Source: a virus | IMG/VR virus record: IMGVR_UViG_3300025767_001103 | Coordinates: 21,751-85,750 of that record | Reading direction: 5' to 3' (one strand) | Length of the DNA: 64,000 bases | Shown here: positions 39,674 through 48,389 of the stretch, one piece after another | How the letters are laid out: the number at the start of each line of letters is the position of its first letter | Numbering within the stretch: position 1 is the stretch's first letter | Made by a program: the position numbers and the translations under genes | The notes under the pieces: model-generated | The model's database searches: none | Told to the model about the DNA's origin: nothing | The model's input: only the letters and a program-made list of their open reading frames with translations

Positions 39674-41220
39674 TGCACCATGTACTTTTCTTTTCGTTAA
39701 CAGGAAAAAGATGGGAACGAGCACTTTGGCCACACCGTGTAGCTACATTTTTAAGAATGAATGAATGGGATGCCGAGGTAGTAGACTTTACAGCATTTTG
39801 GGAATTAGAAGAACTACAAGAGTTTGTGCGCAGTAGAACTACAAGTAAGACTGTTATGTTTTGTTTCGGCACTGCTTTCTTAAATCCTTGGAGCCCTTAC
39901 TTAAATGATTTTATTGCTTGGTTAAAAAATGAATATCCTGATATTCCAGTAGTAGTTGGTGGCAACAATGCTTTAACCACTCCTGCTGATAATGTAGATT
40001 ATTGGGTAGACAGTTACGGAGAAAATGCCATCCTTGCATTGTGTAAACATTTAATAGGCACATTAGGATCTCCTCTAAGAACCGATCCTACTTTTATGGG
40101 AAGCAAAAATGTTCTCAGAGGATTGCACCATTATCCATCGACACCACTAGACAATTATCTTGTAGACTATGAAACACGAGACTTTATAATGCCGTATGAA
40201 TGCCCTCAAATTGAAACTGCTCGTGGATGTATGTTTGAATGTAGCTACTGTAATTTTCCTCTGTTAGGACAATCTAAAGATGTCAGTGTAAGTAAAGAAG
40301 AATTCAAACGACAGATGCAGACTGGGTACGAGAAGTGGGGCATTAAGAATTGGCGTGTAATGGACGAAACTTTTAATGATCGTCCTTCAAAATTACAAAA
40401 GTATGCTGACGCAGTAGACGAACTAGGATACAATCCTTGGATCTGCGGCTTTGCCCGCGGGGACTTAGTTGTTAAACATAAAGAGCACTGGGACACTTAT
40501 ATTAGATTAGGGTTCCTAGGACATAGTATGGGACTCGAAACTTTTAACAGAGAAGCAGGCAAACTTGTGCGTAAAGGTATGGATCCGACACAAATACAAG
40601 AAGGATTATTAGAGTTTCAAGAATATACAGATATTCATGCTCCTAAGAGATATAGAGCAAACATACAATTAATATGCGGTATACCAGGAGAAACACACGA
40701 GTCTTGGCATAGTTCATTAAATTGGTTAAACACTAAATGGAATAGACAAAGTGCTAGCGCCCACATTTTAGAAATTGGCGATTATGATGAAAGCCTTACA
40801 AACCAAAGCCGATTTACTAAACAACTTAAAGACAACGGCTTGTTGAAAATTGAGGCTAAACAAAATCCAGGGTATGACGTCTATAAAGATGCTAACGGAA
40901 ATGTTGTCTTTAAGTCTACTACTCCACGAGGCGGTGGGGTAGGCAGCACTCGCAATGACATTGTTATATGGAAACATAATACTATGGATTGGTACCAAGC
41001 GCAGAATTTAGTAAAAGAATTTTATTCAGATGATGGATTTATTGGACTTCGAGGGTGCAATCCGTTTTTATCAGATAGATTATTTGTGCTAACAGAAGCA
41101 GAACGATATGAAGATATTTACGATATAAACATGTCACAGACAGATACTAACGATCCTAAGTTTAAAACTTTTGTGAAAAATTACATCGATAAAAAATTAA
41201 ATCATACACTTAGTAATTAA
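39673..41220 (+). CDS. Radical SAM protein with N-terminal B12-binding-like domain
   Basis: A 515-residue protein. Residues 1-135 form a Rossmann-like domain (VLFFSLTG, AEVVDFTAF, IPVVVGGNNAL, YGENAILAL) like cobalamin-binding domains, but the DxHxxG motif for base-off cobalamin is not seen. The radical SAM motif is C186-C190-C193 (CMFECSYC) after ETARGC. LICGIPGETHESW is the typical downstream loop of this family. Such enzymes methylate unactivated carbons or perform ring rearrangements. The last ~130 residues are unique. It ends in a 4-nt stop overlap with the opposing gene. Confidence 0.75.
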   Translation: MHHVLFFSLTGKRWERALWPHRVATFLRMNEWDAEVVDFTAFWELEELQEFVRSRTTSKTVMFCFGTAFLNPWSPYLNDFIAWLKNEYPDIPVVVGGNNALTTPADNVDYWVDSYGENAILALCKHLIGTLGSPLRTDPTFMGSKNVLRGLHHYPSTPLDNYLVDYETRDFIMPYECPQIETARGCMFECSYCNFPLLGQSKDVSVSKEEFKRQMQTGYEKWGIKNWRVMDETFNDRPSKLQKYADAVDELGYNPWICGFARGDLVVKHKEHWDTYIRLGFLGHSMGLETFNREAGKLVRKGMDPTQIQEGLLEFQEYTDIHAPKRYRANIQLICGIPGETHESWHSSLNWLNTKWNRQSASAHILEIGDYDESLTNQSRFTKQLKDNGLLKIEAKQNPGYDVYKDANGNVVFKSTTPRGGGVGSTRNDIVIWKHNTMDWYQAQNLVKEFYSDDGFIGLRGCNPFLSDRLFVLTEAERYEDIYDINMSQTDTNDPKFKTFVKNYIDKKLNHTLSN

Positions 41221-41804
41221 TATCCAATTATGTGAAACATAAACTTTGGAGTCATACCTGCATTAATACCACTGTGCCACTCGTTATGATTATTCCAACG
41301 AAATATTGATCCTTGAATACAGTTATACAAATAATCTTCCCCTAGCATAAAAATATGTCCGGGAGTTTTATCTCCCATCATAATACTGTAGCGTTTGATT
41401 TCACCATGCTTTAAATATTCTTGTTCATTATCATCAACATCCCAATGCCAAGGAGCATAGTATCCAGGATCAACTCTGCTAATCCAAGCGCGGTGAACAC
41501 CTTTTAATCGTAAATAAAATGCAACATCATCGACAAACTCCTGTGAGAACTCTTTTCCAGGATAGTAGTTTGTCCACTTCATGGCAGAAGAATTAAAATT
41601 AGCTTCCTTCCAAATAGAATGAATTTTTCCATAATTGCTATTATCTAAGTTCCAGCGACTAGGGTCAGTAGTAACATCTGAGCCTTGTTTGTCTGTTAAT
41701 GATTCGATTAATTCTTTTAAATTCATGCGTCTATATGCATTTAGAAACGCACAACTTTTTAAAGTTAGTAATCTTCTGTCGTAGGCTGCACCAGGATTGT
41801 GCAT
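41217..41804 (-). CDS. Small cupin/2-oxoglutarate oxygenase-like protein
   Basis: A 195-residue protein. H120-x-D122 (PWHWDVDD) and H177 (EWHSGINAG) form the metal triad; K187 sits where the Arg usually is (TPKFMFHI). The segment KRYSIMMGDKTPGHIFML is shared with 43117 and 43638 (RY.M.L.D..PGH.F), so these three form one family. It starts at an ATG overlapping the upstream stop by 1 nt. The substrate is unknown. Confidence 0.6.
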   Translation of the reverse strand: MHNPGAAYDRRLLTLKSCAFLNAYRRMNLKELIESLTDKQGSDVTTDPSRWNLDNSNYGKIHSIWKEANFNSSAMKWTNYYPGKEFSQEFVDDVAFYLRLKGVHRAWISRVDPGYYAPWHWDVDDNEQEYLKHGEIKRYSIMMGDKTPGHIFMLGEDYLYNCIQGSIFRWNNHNEWHSGINAGMTPKFMFHIIGY

Positions 41805-42403
41805 TATATGATTCCTATCATGTCTAATACTTCTTGCTTATATTCTGTTAGAACACTAATAATTATTATAGTTATTTCTTCTTGACTATTGTTTTGAAAT
41901 TCAGCAGGATATTTTGTTGTATCTAATAAGTATACGTTGCCTTCTTCTAGTACAACGGTTTGAATTTTTTCTTGATGACTAATTAGACAAACATCTTGAT
42001 TAACTATAATAGGAATTATAATGCTAACATGCGCCGGGGTAAAAGCTTGCCACTTTCCTAATTTTTGATTAGGCGGATAATTAAATAAAAATGACCGAAA
42101 CGGCTGTTTTAATAAATCCTTTAATCTCTTAAAGAATCCAAATACCATTGGAGTATCTTTAAAATATTCGGGGCCTTCGTCGTGCGGGTCTAAATCAGGG
42201 TGATACGGAAATGTAGGATCGTTGTATATTGTTTGTAGTCCCCAGCCATTAACACTATGGATTGTATTTTTAGCATCAATAAATGTCGGGTGATTATGAT
42301 GTTTCAAATAATCCCAGTGCAAATAATTAAAGTCTGTTTTTAATATATTAAAATATTCAACAGCGTCATCTATATTATATTTCAAATTTAACTTATGTAT
42401 CAT
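41804..42403 (-). CDS. Degenerate AspH-like cupin protein
   Basis: A 199-residue protein if started at ATG 42403. Two further in-frame ATGs lie upstream at 42409 and 42424, but a TATAAT on the minus strand at 42433-42428 would place the transcript start around 42421, favouring the later starts. The motif order GKWQAFTPAHVSIIIPI, NQDVCLISHQ and LEEGNVYLLDT is that of AspH-type cupins, but the distal His is missing (AEFQNNS where HxxxNxS is usual). It may be inactive or bind a ligand only. Confidence 0.5.
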   Translation of the reverse strand: MIHKLNLKYNIDDAVEYFNILKTDFNYLHWDYLKHHNHPTFIDAKNTIHSVNGWGLQTIYNDPTFPYHPDLDPHDEGPEYFKDTPMVFGFFKRLKDLLKQPFRSFLFNYPPNQKLGKWQAFTPAHVSIIIPIIVNQDVCLISHQEKIQTVVLEEGNVYLLDTTKYPAEFQNNSQEEITIIIISVLTEYKQEVLDMIGII

Positions 42404-42442
42404 AAACATACTTATCGACAGCATAAAATTATAAGTATAGTA

Positions 42443-43120
42443 ATGAACACAACTAATTGGAATTATTATTACAAAAGAACAGCTGATGATGTAACAGCAT
42501 CATCTAATATGTTATACACAGCCTTAATGAATCCTACTAAAGATATTTTATGTAAGCATTATTGTATTAATGAGGATTATCAAGGCGTGCAACCTGGCAT
42601 GACGCAAGAGATAATTGACTTCTTTTTTGAAAGAGAAGTAAGGTTTTTACAAGAGCTACAACATTTAGATTGTACTCCTAAACTCTTAGAAGTAGATCGT
42701 GCTAATAATAAAGTTTTTATAGAATGGAACACAGAAACACTAGCGCAGATAGTATTTGACCCAAACAGATCAATAGATGATGAATTTCCTAATTGGAAAG
42801 ATCGATTGTATAGTGTTGTAAAAGAATTTAAAGATAATGGTTATTATAAACTAGCACTCTATCCGCATTGTTTTTTTATAAACAAATCCGGCGCTTTAAA
42901 AATTATTGACTATTACTCAGTTGTGCCACATGACGATTATTTTATTGAAAGAAAATTAATTGCAGGCATGATTGGAGACCAAGGGTCTTATAGATTTGAT
43001 CAGTCAGAAACTGACGGTGTAATTGATCTTAAAAACTTCTTTAATCTTACAATGAACATACACTTGCCAAAGTGTTGGCCCGACTGTCCATTCCCAGAGT
43101 TTTTTAATAAATTATATTAA
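42443..43120 (+). CDS. Kinase-like protein
   Basis: A 225-residue protein from ATG 42443; the frame is open further upstream (from 42395) but the 47703 homologue begins with the same short N-terminus (MxxxxxxYYWN / YYYK). A conserved Lys in LCKHYC, a Glu in EREVRFLQEL, hinge-like KVFIEWN, and YPHCFFINKSGALKIIDYYS resemble the N-lobe and catalytic loop of aminoglycoside or lipopolysaccharide kinases, but the HxDxxxxN motif is not intact. It may be a pseudokinase. It is paralogous to the gene at 47703. Confidence 0.5.
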   Translation: MNTTNWNYYYKRTADDVTASSNMLYTALMNPTKDILCKHYCINEDYQGVQPGMTQEIIDFFFEREVRFLQELQHLDCTPKLLEVDRANNKVFIEWNTETLAQIVFDPNRSIDDEFPNWKDRLYSVVKEFKDNGYYKLALYPHCFFINKSGALKIIDYYSVVPHDDYFIERKLIAGMIGDQGSYRFDQSETDGVIDLKNFFNLTMNIHLPKCWPDCPFPEFFNKLY

Positions 43121-43641
43121 TCGTGTAATGTAATTTGTAACGTAAGCCTAGGAGTGTATCCAATGTTAGTAGGCCCGTGTATACATTCAGGATCACTCCA
43201 TTCGTATAAATCACCTGCTTTATAGTTAGATAACATTTTATCATCATATGCAAATATGTGTCCAGGCTCCCAGTCTTGTAAGAACATAGTGTATCTTACA
43301 AAATTAGTAAGTTCAGTTAAATGCGGATCGACATGCATTGCTTGAAATTCCCCAGGGTATAGTTTTACAAACCACCAAAACTGATATTTTCTAGTATCTG
43401 GTAAATCAGGATACACAAAGTTGTATCCTTCCATTTCTGGTGATCCTGCGTTAAGCTGATGGAAGAAAAACTTATTATTTGAGTATCCTGGTCTTGCCAT
43501 TTCTCTAAACTTTTCTAACGTTTCATTGCCTGTCCAGCGATCAGGTTGCCATACTGGAGTCTTCTCGCCTTGTTTACTGTTTAACATTTCTATAATGTTA
43601 TTTTCAATAATCCAATCTGCGTAATTACCTATATAATTCAT
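43117..43641 (-). CDS. Small cupin/2-oxoglutarate oxygenase-like protein
   Basis: A 174-residue protein. H103-x-D105 (AMHVDPH), H155 (CIHGPTN) and R165 (TPRLTL) form the complete Fe(II)/2-oxoglutarate set. It shares the N-terminus MxYxGNYADWI and the core RY.M.LQDWEPGH.F with the adjacent gene, a tandem duplication. It is last in a minus-strand operon and meets the kinase-like gene tail to tail with a 4-nt TTAA overlap. Confidence 0.7.
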   Translation of the reverse strand: MNYIGNYADWIIENNIIEMLNSKQGEKTPVWQPDRWTGNETLEKFREMARPGYSNNKFFFHQLNAGSPEMEGYNFVYPDLPDTRKYQFWWFVKLYPGEFQAMHVDPHLTELTNFVRYTMFLQDWEPGHIFAYDDKMLSNYKAGDLYEWSDPECIHGPTNIGYTPRLTLQITLHD

Positions 43642-44135
43642 TGTAGATCATAAGAGCTAAAACATGCAATCATTCTTGTGCTCCATCCTATATTACATGC
43701 ACCGTGTAGTGCCTTACTATCGTCGTAAACAAACAAATCACCTTTTTTGTATCCAGTTGCGAGCTGATCCTCATAGATAAACACATGACCTGGCTCGTAA
43801 TCTTGCAAAGCCATCCAATATCGTTTACTATTTTTTTCTATAAGAGCATGCGGATCTTTATGCATAGGCATTTTGTCGCCCGGATTCATTTTTATAAACC
43901 ACCACAAAAACTCACCATTCAACGGAATAGGCGATTTAACATCAAACGGAAACGTATCGGGCTCGTAAATGTACCAATATGTTTGTGTTAAATCGTATCC
44001 GTGTTCTGCTGCTTTTCTAAATTCTTCACTGTCAGGATTTCTGCCACCTCCAGGTCGACGTGTGCCATCGTTATCTTTTATAAAGTCGATCCACTCTGGT
44101 TGTATCCAGTCTGCGTAATTGCCTAAATATTTCAT
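43638..44135 (-). CDS. Small cupin/2-oxoglutarate oxygenase-like protein, tandem paralogue
   Basis: A 165-residue protein. H92-x-D94 (MPMHKDPH), H144 (ALHGACN) and R154 (STRMIA) are present. The N-terminus KYLGNYADWI and the core RYWMALQDYEPGHVFI mirror the gene at 43117. It overlaps neighbours by 4 nt on each side. The two copies may act on different residues of the same substrate, or one may be a remnant. Confidence 0.7.
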   Translation of the reverse strand: MKYLGNYADWIQPEWIDFIKDNDGTRRPGGGRNPDSEEFRKAAEHGYDLTQTYWYIYEPDTFPFDVKSPIPLNGEFLWWFIKMNPGDKMPMHKDPHALIEKNSKRYWMALQDYEPGHVFIYEDQLATGYKKGDLFVYDDSKALHGACNIGWSTRMIACFSSYDLQ

Positions 44136-44740
44136 ATTAAATCTCGAAATTCCATAAGATCTTCAAAACTAACATTTTTATCCATCATTGTATCTCCACA
44201 CCTAATCACTATTACTATTCTATTCTCGTTCATACTATTTTCAACACCATGATACCAGTCAGCTCTCATTAAAGTAACTTTGTCGACGGTAGTACTTGCA
44301 ATAGGCTGTAATACAATTTCTTCCTTAATAAAATTAATTGTGTATCCATTATAAGGCGGCTTGTCATTCGCACAAAATTTAGACCAAATATATTCTTCTT
44401 TAATATCCTTATGATCATACCAATGCGTTACAGACTCTTCATAATTTTTTATCGGTATAGTAATAACAACTTTTTGATGTAACTCGTTGTTTCCGTCTAA
44501 ATGAATGTTAAAGTTACTCACAGGCGGAACAATTAAAATATTAATATATTGTAAAGGCAGTTTTAATCTCGGAAGTAAAAATCCGCTAAGAATTGGAAAG
44601 TCTTTTATACCTACTGAGTGACAATATTCTGATGTCGCAGACTCGTCAATAACATCATCAGGATATCTGTTAATATATTCTAATAACTCTTTTTGAATTA
44701 ATGGTAGTTCTGGAACATTTAATTTTTGATACATTTTCAT
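44132..44740 (-). CDS. AspH-like Fe(II)/2-oxoglutarate oxygenase
   Basis: A 202-residue protein. H80-x-D82 (NIHLDGNN), H164 (YHGVENS) and R174 (RIVIVIR) follow AspH order, with the typical VVITIPI strand between them. It starts one base after the stop of the gene upstream in the operon. It is soluble, with no signal peptide. Confidence 0.65.
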   Translation of the reverse strand: MKMYQKLNVPELPLIQKELLEYINRYPDDVIDESATSEYCHSVGIKDFPILSGFLLPRLKLPLQYINILIVPPVSNFNIHLDGNNELHQKVVITIPIKNYEESVTHWYDHKDIKEEYIWSKFCANDKPPYNGYTINFIKEEIVLQPIASTTVDKVTLMRADWYHGVENSMNENRIVIVIRCGDTMMDKNVSFEDLMEFRDLI

Positions 44741-44741
44741 A

Positions 44742-45551
44742 TTAATAACTCTCTATATTGTTAATGCCAAGCGTTTTACGAAATTCTTCTGTAAACTTAC
44801 CGTCGATGCGTAATGCATAACTTTGTTCCATAATGCGCTCTCCCCCATGCCAGTCTTGATCATTCCACCAAGCAGCACGAGTATTAAGATATGTTTTGTT
44901 TTTAGTTTCAGGATCCCACAAATAAAATGCTTTCTTAGTATTAGGACGAATATGTATAAATTCGTTTTTGTGCGGAAACGTTTGATTCATTCCGTTTTTA
45001 GCATCAAGGTCCCTGTGTTCAAAAGGAACTCCGTCTGCTTCGCAATGAAAGAATATAACACGCCCGATGTGTTCGAATATGTTATCTTTGATTAACTGTT
45101 CTGTCCACTTTACTATTCCGGGAAAATGTTCTGCTTCTTCTGTTAGTTTACGTTCTGCTGTTCTGTCATTCCATGACCCTTCTTCCCAAAGGAAATAATA
45201 AATGTAAGGATCGTACGCACCTAGTGCCATTTTTAAATAACGTGTAAATTTATTACGCTGTTTATAATCACCAAAGTCTGAAGGCATAAGTTTCATACCT
45301 TCGACTTTAATAGGATTATCATCTGCTAGTGATTGAAATTCTTCTAATGCTTGATAGATAGGTTTCCAATTTAATGTATAACTCATGTCTTCAAAAGTAA
45401 AACCAGGCGCCATCCATGTACCTTCTTTAGCAAACTCTCTTGCCGCCGCAAAGCCATGTATTATTTCTGGTTGTAATTTCTCAAAAGTTTCCATATCTAG
45501 ATACTTTTCCATATCAAAATATGGTTGACTATTAATTCCTTTAATTGCCAT
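44742..45551 (-). CDS. Fe(II)/2-oxoglutarate oxygenase-like protein
   Basis: A 269-residue protein. H179-x-D181 (EHRDLD), H235 (DWHGGE) and R248 (YALRID) form the triad plus Arg. The N-terminal ~160 residues are a helical region without clear relatives. KAFYLWDPETKNK is the beta strand between. It overlaps the radical SAM gene upstream in the operon by 11 nt, strongly suggesting coupled translation with it. Confidence 0.65.
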   Translation of the reverse strand: MAIKGINSQPYFDMEKYLDMETFEKLQPEIIHGFAAAREFAKEGTWMAPGFTFEDMSYTLNWKPIYQALEEFQSLADDNPIKVEGMKLMPSDFGDYKQRNKFTRYLKMALGAYDPYIYYFLWEEGSWNDRTAERKLTEEAEHFPGIVKWTEQLIKDNIFEHIGRVIFFHCEADGVPFEHRDLDAKNGMNQTFPHKNEFIHIRPNTKKAFYLWDPETKNKTYLNTRAAWWNDQDWHGGERIMEQSYALRIDGKFTEEFRKTLGINNIESY

Positions 45552-46596
45552 AATTCTTTATCCATTCTTCAGGTATAGTATCGGGCAGCATTTTTCTTTT
45601 GTTTACTGCATAGTCTCTTAGTATAACTTGATGCACTAACGGACTCGGAGGCTTCCCTGGAAGTATATCAGCAATTGCTTCAGTTTGTACTTCAGATAAG
45701 TCTAATGTTTTAGCATCTGGCCATTGTATAATTTTAACTACAATGTTATTAATAATTAGCGGATAATGAGCTCGGTTGCCGTCGTTATGATCCATTCCGA
45801 GACTCCAGTTATTTTTAGTAGCTATTGCCTTTGTTTCTCTTACTAATTCAGACATATAAATTTGTGGGCCGCCGGGGAATCGTCCGATGTCAGCGCCACA
45901 GCGTACTCTATATTGCTTGCATACATCTAATCCAAATTCTTGTATTTCTTCTAAACAATATTCTAACTGTGTCATGTCTTCTAATGTATAACTGATATTT
46001 TTAATTACTAGTCCTAACTCGGTACAATTTTTAATACCTTCCATCTGCTTTTTGCGCACAGTATGACCTTGATAGTCAGGATGGTTGAGACCAAATGTCC
46101 AGGCAACATTCTTAAAGTCTTTAAACTTTGCAGCATATTTACGATTTGCCATATTAACGCCATTGGTCAAAATCATAATACCACGAGGCTTTCCAGGAAG
46201 TGATTGTATAGCTGTTATTAACTCGGGCAAATCTTTTCTTGTAGTAGGCTCTGCTCCTACTAATGCAACAGGGTATCCGTCATCGGGCCAAGATTTAATT
46301 TTTGCTAATATCGATAAAATTGCTGGATCTATAGACTTGTTATCAGGTTCTTGATAACAATGCGGGCATGCTAGATTGCATTTATTAGTTGTCTCTAGAA
46401 AGTAGCTTCCTAATGCATGTCTTGGATAGTTGTAGTTTAAATAAAACTCTGCATCAGGCTCTACAAGATGTTCAACGTATCCGTGCTCTGGGCATGTCTT
46501 ACTTAACCATATTTGATTATCTTTTTCAAATCTAGTTGCTGGCACATGTTGATAACATTGTTCGCAAATTGATAATGTATCTTTTAGTTTATTCAT
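45541..46596 (-). CDS. Radical SAM protein of the MJ0619/tetraether-synthase-like type (second copy)
   Basis: A 351-residue protein. An N-terminal zinc-like domain (C11, C14, C35: CEQC, VPA, SKTCPEHG) precedes C73-C77-C80 (CNLACPHC). This N-terminal CxxC...KxCPEHG layout is known from the archaeal pterin methylase MJ0619 and tetraether lipid synthase families. The GGEP position reads VGAEPT. It lacks the usual C-terminal extension of those families. It is 4-nt overlapped with its paralogue (46593) and 11 nt with the oxygenase downstream. Substrate unknown. Confidence 0.75.
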   Translation of the reverse strand: MNKLKDTLSICEQCYQHVPATRFEKDNQIWLSKTCPEHGYVEHLVEPDAEFYLNYNYPRHALGSYFLETTNKCNLACPHCYQEPDNKSIDPAILSILAKIKSWPDDGYPVALVGAEPTTRKDLPELITAIQSLPGKPRGIMILTNGVNMANRKYAAKFKDFKNVAWTFGLNHPDYQGHTVRKKQMEGIKNCTELGLVIKNISYTLEDMTQLEYCLEEIQEFGLDVCKQYRVRCGADIGRFPGGPQIYMSELVRETKAIATKNNWSLGMDHNDGNRAHYPLIINNIVVKIIQWPDAKTLDLSEVQTEAIADILPGKPPSPLVHQVILRDYAVNKRKMLPDTIPEEWIKNYGN

Positions 46597-47639
46597 CGAT
46601 ATTTCTCTGGCAATGTATCAAACAACGATTTTCTTTCATTGACTGCTCTATCTCTTAATATAACTTGATGCAATAGTGGACTTTTTGGTTTTCCTGGAAC
46701 TACAGTTGCCCAAGACTCGGAATAGATTTCTTCAAAGTCTATTGTTTTAACATCTACCCATTTAATAAATCTATGTGTAATTCCGTTTATTCTTACCAAA
46801 TAATGTGTACGATTTCCGTTTTTTTCATCTACTTCCCACGACCAACCTTTTTCATTACATACACGTTCTGCTGTTTTGACTAGCTCTGATAAGTAATGTT
46901 CTGGTTCATCTTCGTCTGGAGTGCGTCCAATTTCAACGCCTAGCTGTATTCTTGCATCGCTGCATACTCCCTTATGATGCCATTCTTGAATTTCTTCTAG
47001 AACATCATCTAGCTGATCCATAGTACCTAATGTGTAAGTAAAATTCTTAATAGTAAGCCCTAGCTCAATACAGTTGTCTATGCCTATTTGCTGTTTTTTT
47101 CTAATAACACCACCGTTATAATCTGGATGGTTAAGACCAATGGTCCATGTTAACCCTTCTATGCCTACAAATTTTTCTGCATATGCACGTTTGCCTAAAT
47201 TTATTCCGTTAGTAACAACCATTAGCCATCGTGGAACTTCAGTTAACGATTGTATTTCTTTTACTATGTCTGATAAGTCTTTTCGTGTAGTTGGTTCTGC
47301 TCCTACTAATGCTAATGCCATATCATCAGGTAACTCTTTAGTTTGTTTAATAATGGACGAAACTGTAGGATCTATTGACAAATTGTCTGGCATTTGATAA
47401 CAATGGGGACAATCTAAGTTACATCGATTAGTTATCTCAAACCAGAAAGTATTAGGTAATCTACGTTCATATTTGAAATTAAGATAAAACTCTGCGTCTA
47501 CTTCTACCAAACACTCGTGATAGCCGTGCTCAGGACATGTTTTACTTAACCATATCTGGTTGTCTCTTTCAAATCGTACTGCCGGTACATGTCGATAACA
47601 GTGTTCACACATTGATAATGTATCTTGTAGTTTTTTCAT
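46593..47639 (-). CDS. Radical SAM protein of the MJ0619/tetraether-synthase-like type (first copy)
   Basis: A 348-residue protein, paralogous to 45541 along its length: C11, C14, C35 (CEHC, VPAVRFERD, SKTCPEHG) and C73-C77-C80 (CNLDCPHC), followed by ALVGAEPTTRKDL. The two have diverged in the C-terminal third. It is first in the minus-strand operon, with a TATAAT on the minus strand at 47662-47657. Tandem copies suggest two steps or two positions on one substrate. Confidence 0.75.
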   Translation of the reverse strand: MKKLQDTLSMCEHCYRHVPAVRFERDNQIWLSKTCPEHGYHECLVEVDAEFYLNFKYERRLPNTFWFEITNRCNLDCPHCYQMPDNLSIDPTVSSIIKQTKELPDDMALALVGAEPTTRKDLSDIVKEIQSLTEVPRWLMVVTNGINLGKRAYAEKFVGIEGLTWTIGLNHPDYNGGVIRKKQQIGIDNCIELGLTIKNFTYTLGTMDQLDDVLEEIQEWHHKGVCSDARIQLGVEIGRTPDEDEPEHYLSELVKTAERVCNEKGWSWEVDEKNGNRTHYLVRINGITHRFIKWVDVKTIDFEEIYSESWATVVPGKPKSPLLHQVILRDRAVNERKSLFDTLPEKYR

Positions 47640-47676
47640 TGAGCACTCACATTTTAATTATATACTCATATTTACC

Positions 47677-47684
47677 TATAAATA
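47677..47684 (+). promoter_or_regulatory. T4 late promoter box, exact TATAAATA
   Basis: TATAAATA is the exact T4 late consensus. It lies 19 bases before ATG 47703 in a divergent 63-base gap, with GAGG between. It is the clearest late-type promoter inside the accessory cassette. Confidence 0.6.
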
Positions 47685-47702
47685 ATATTGAGGAACAACG
47701 TT

Positions 47703-48389
47703 ATGGACTATGAATATTATTGGAACAATGTGCCAGGATCTGGGTTGTGTAGAAATAACTTAATCTACACTAGTTTAGTAAATGCACAACAAACTGAATT
47801 TGTACAATGGTATTATAATGATCAAGGATATCACAAAGGACAAAATCAAGTAGTCGATCCTGCACTAATGGAATCAAAATGGCTGCGCGAAGTTAAGTAT
47901 ATTACACAAATGAGCGAACAATATCCTGAATTAGTTCCTATAATAAAAACTATTAACCACACTGAAAGAAAATTACATTTAGAAATAGAAGGTCCTGATT
48001 TTTGGGAACTTGCAAAATGCGACCAAGCAAACTACGATAGTGTATTACCTAACTGGCAAGAACAGATGCTAGACATAATTCAAGCGCACAAGAGTCTAGG
48101 CATTTACAAATACAGTATGCATCCTAGCAGTTATTTTGTAGTAAATGGAAAGCTTAAAAGCATTAACTATTTTTTTGCGTATAATGAAGAAGAAGGTCCT
48201 ATTAGCATAGCAGACCATTCTAGTCATATATACAGCACACGGCAAGAAGAAATGCGTAAACACATTGAATCGTTAGGCATTGACTGGCATGCACCGCAGC
48301 CTTTAAATTTATTAGAACAATTATGTTGGGAGAGTTTTAGAAAGAACTTTCCTAATGATTTTATAGAGAAAGCTAAATGTATAAAATAA
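47703..48389 (+). CDS. Kinase-like protein, paralogue of 42443
   Basis: A 228-residue protein from ATG 47703 (GAGGA 10-14 bases upstream; the in-frame ATG at 47688 overlaps that site). MDYEYYWNNVPGSG aligns with the N-terminus of 42443, and KWLREVKYITQ, LHLEIEGPDFW and YKYSMHPSSYFVVNGKLKSINYF match its N-lobe Glu and catalytic-loop region. The HxD/DFG residues of active kinases are not intact. Likely a pseudokinase or divergent small-molecule kinase. Confidence 0.5.
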   Translation: MDYEYYWNNVPGSGLCRNNLIYTSLVNAQQTEFVQWYYNDQGYHKGQNQVVDPALMESKWLREVKYITQMSEQYPELVPIIKTINHTERKLHLEIEGPDFWELAKCDQANYDSVLPNWQEQMLDIIQAHKSLGIYKYSMHPSSYFVVNGKLKSINYFFAYNEEEGPISIADHSSHIYSTRQEEMRKHIESLGIDWHAPQPLNLLEQLCWESFRKNFPNDFIEKAKCIK

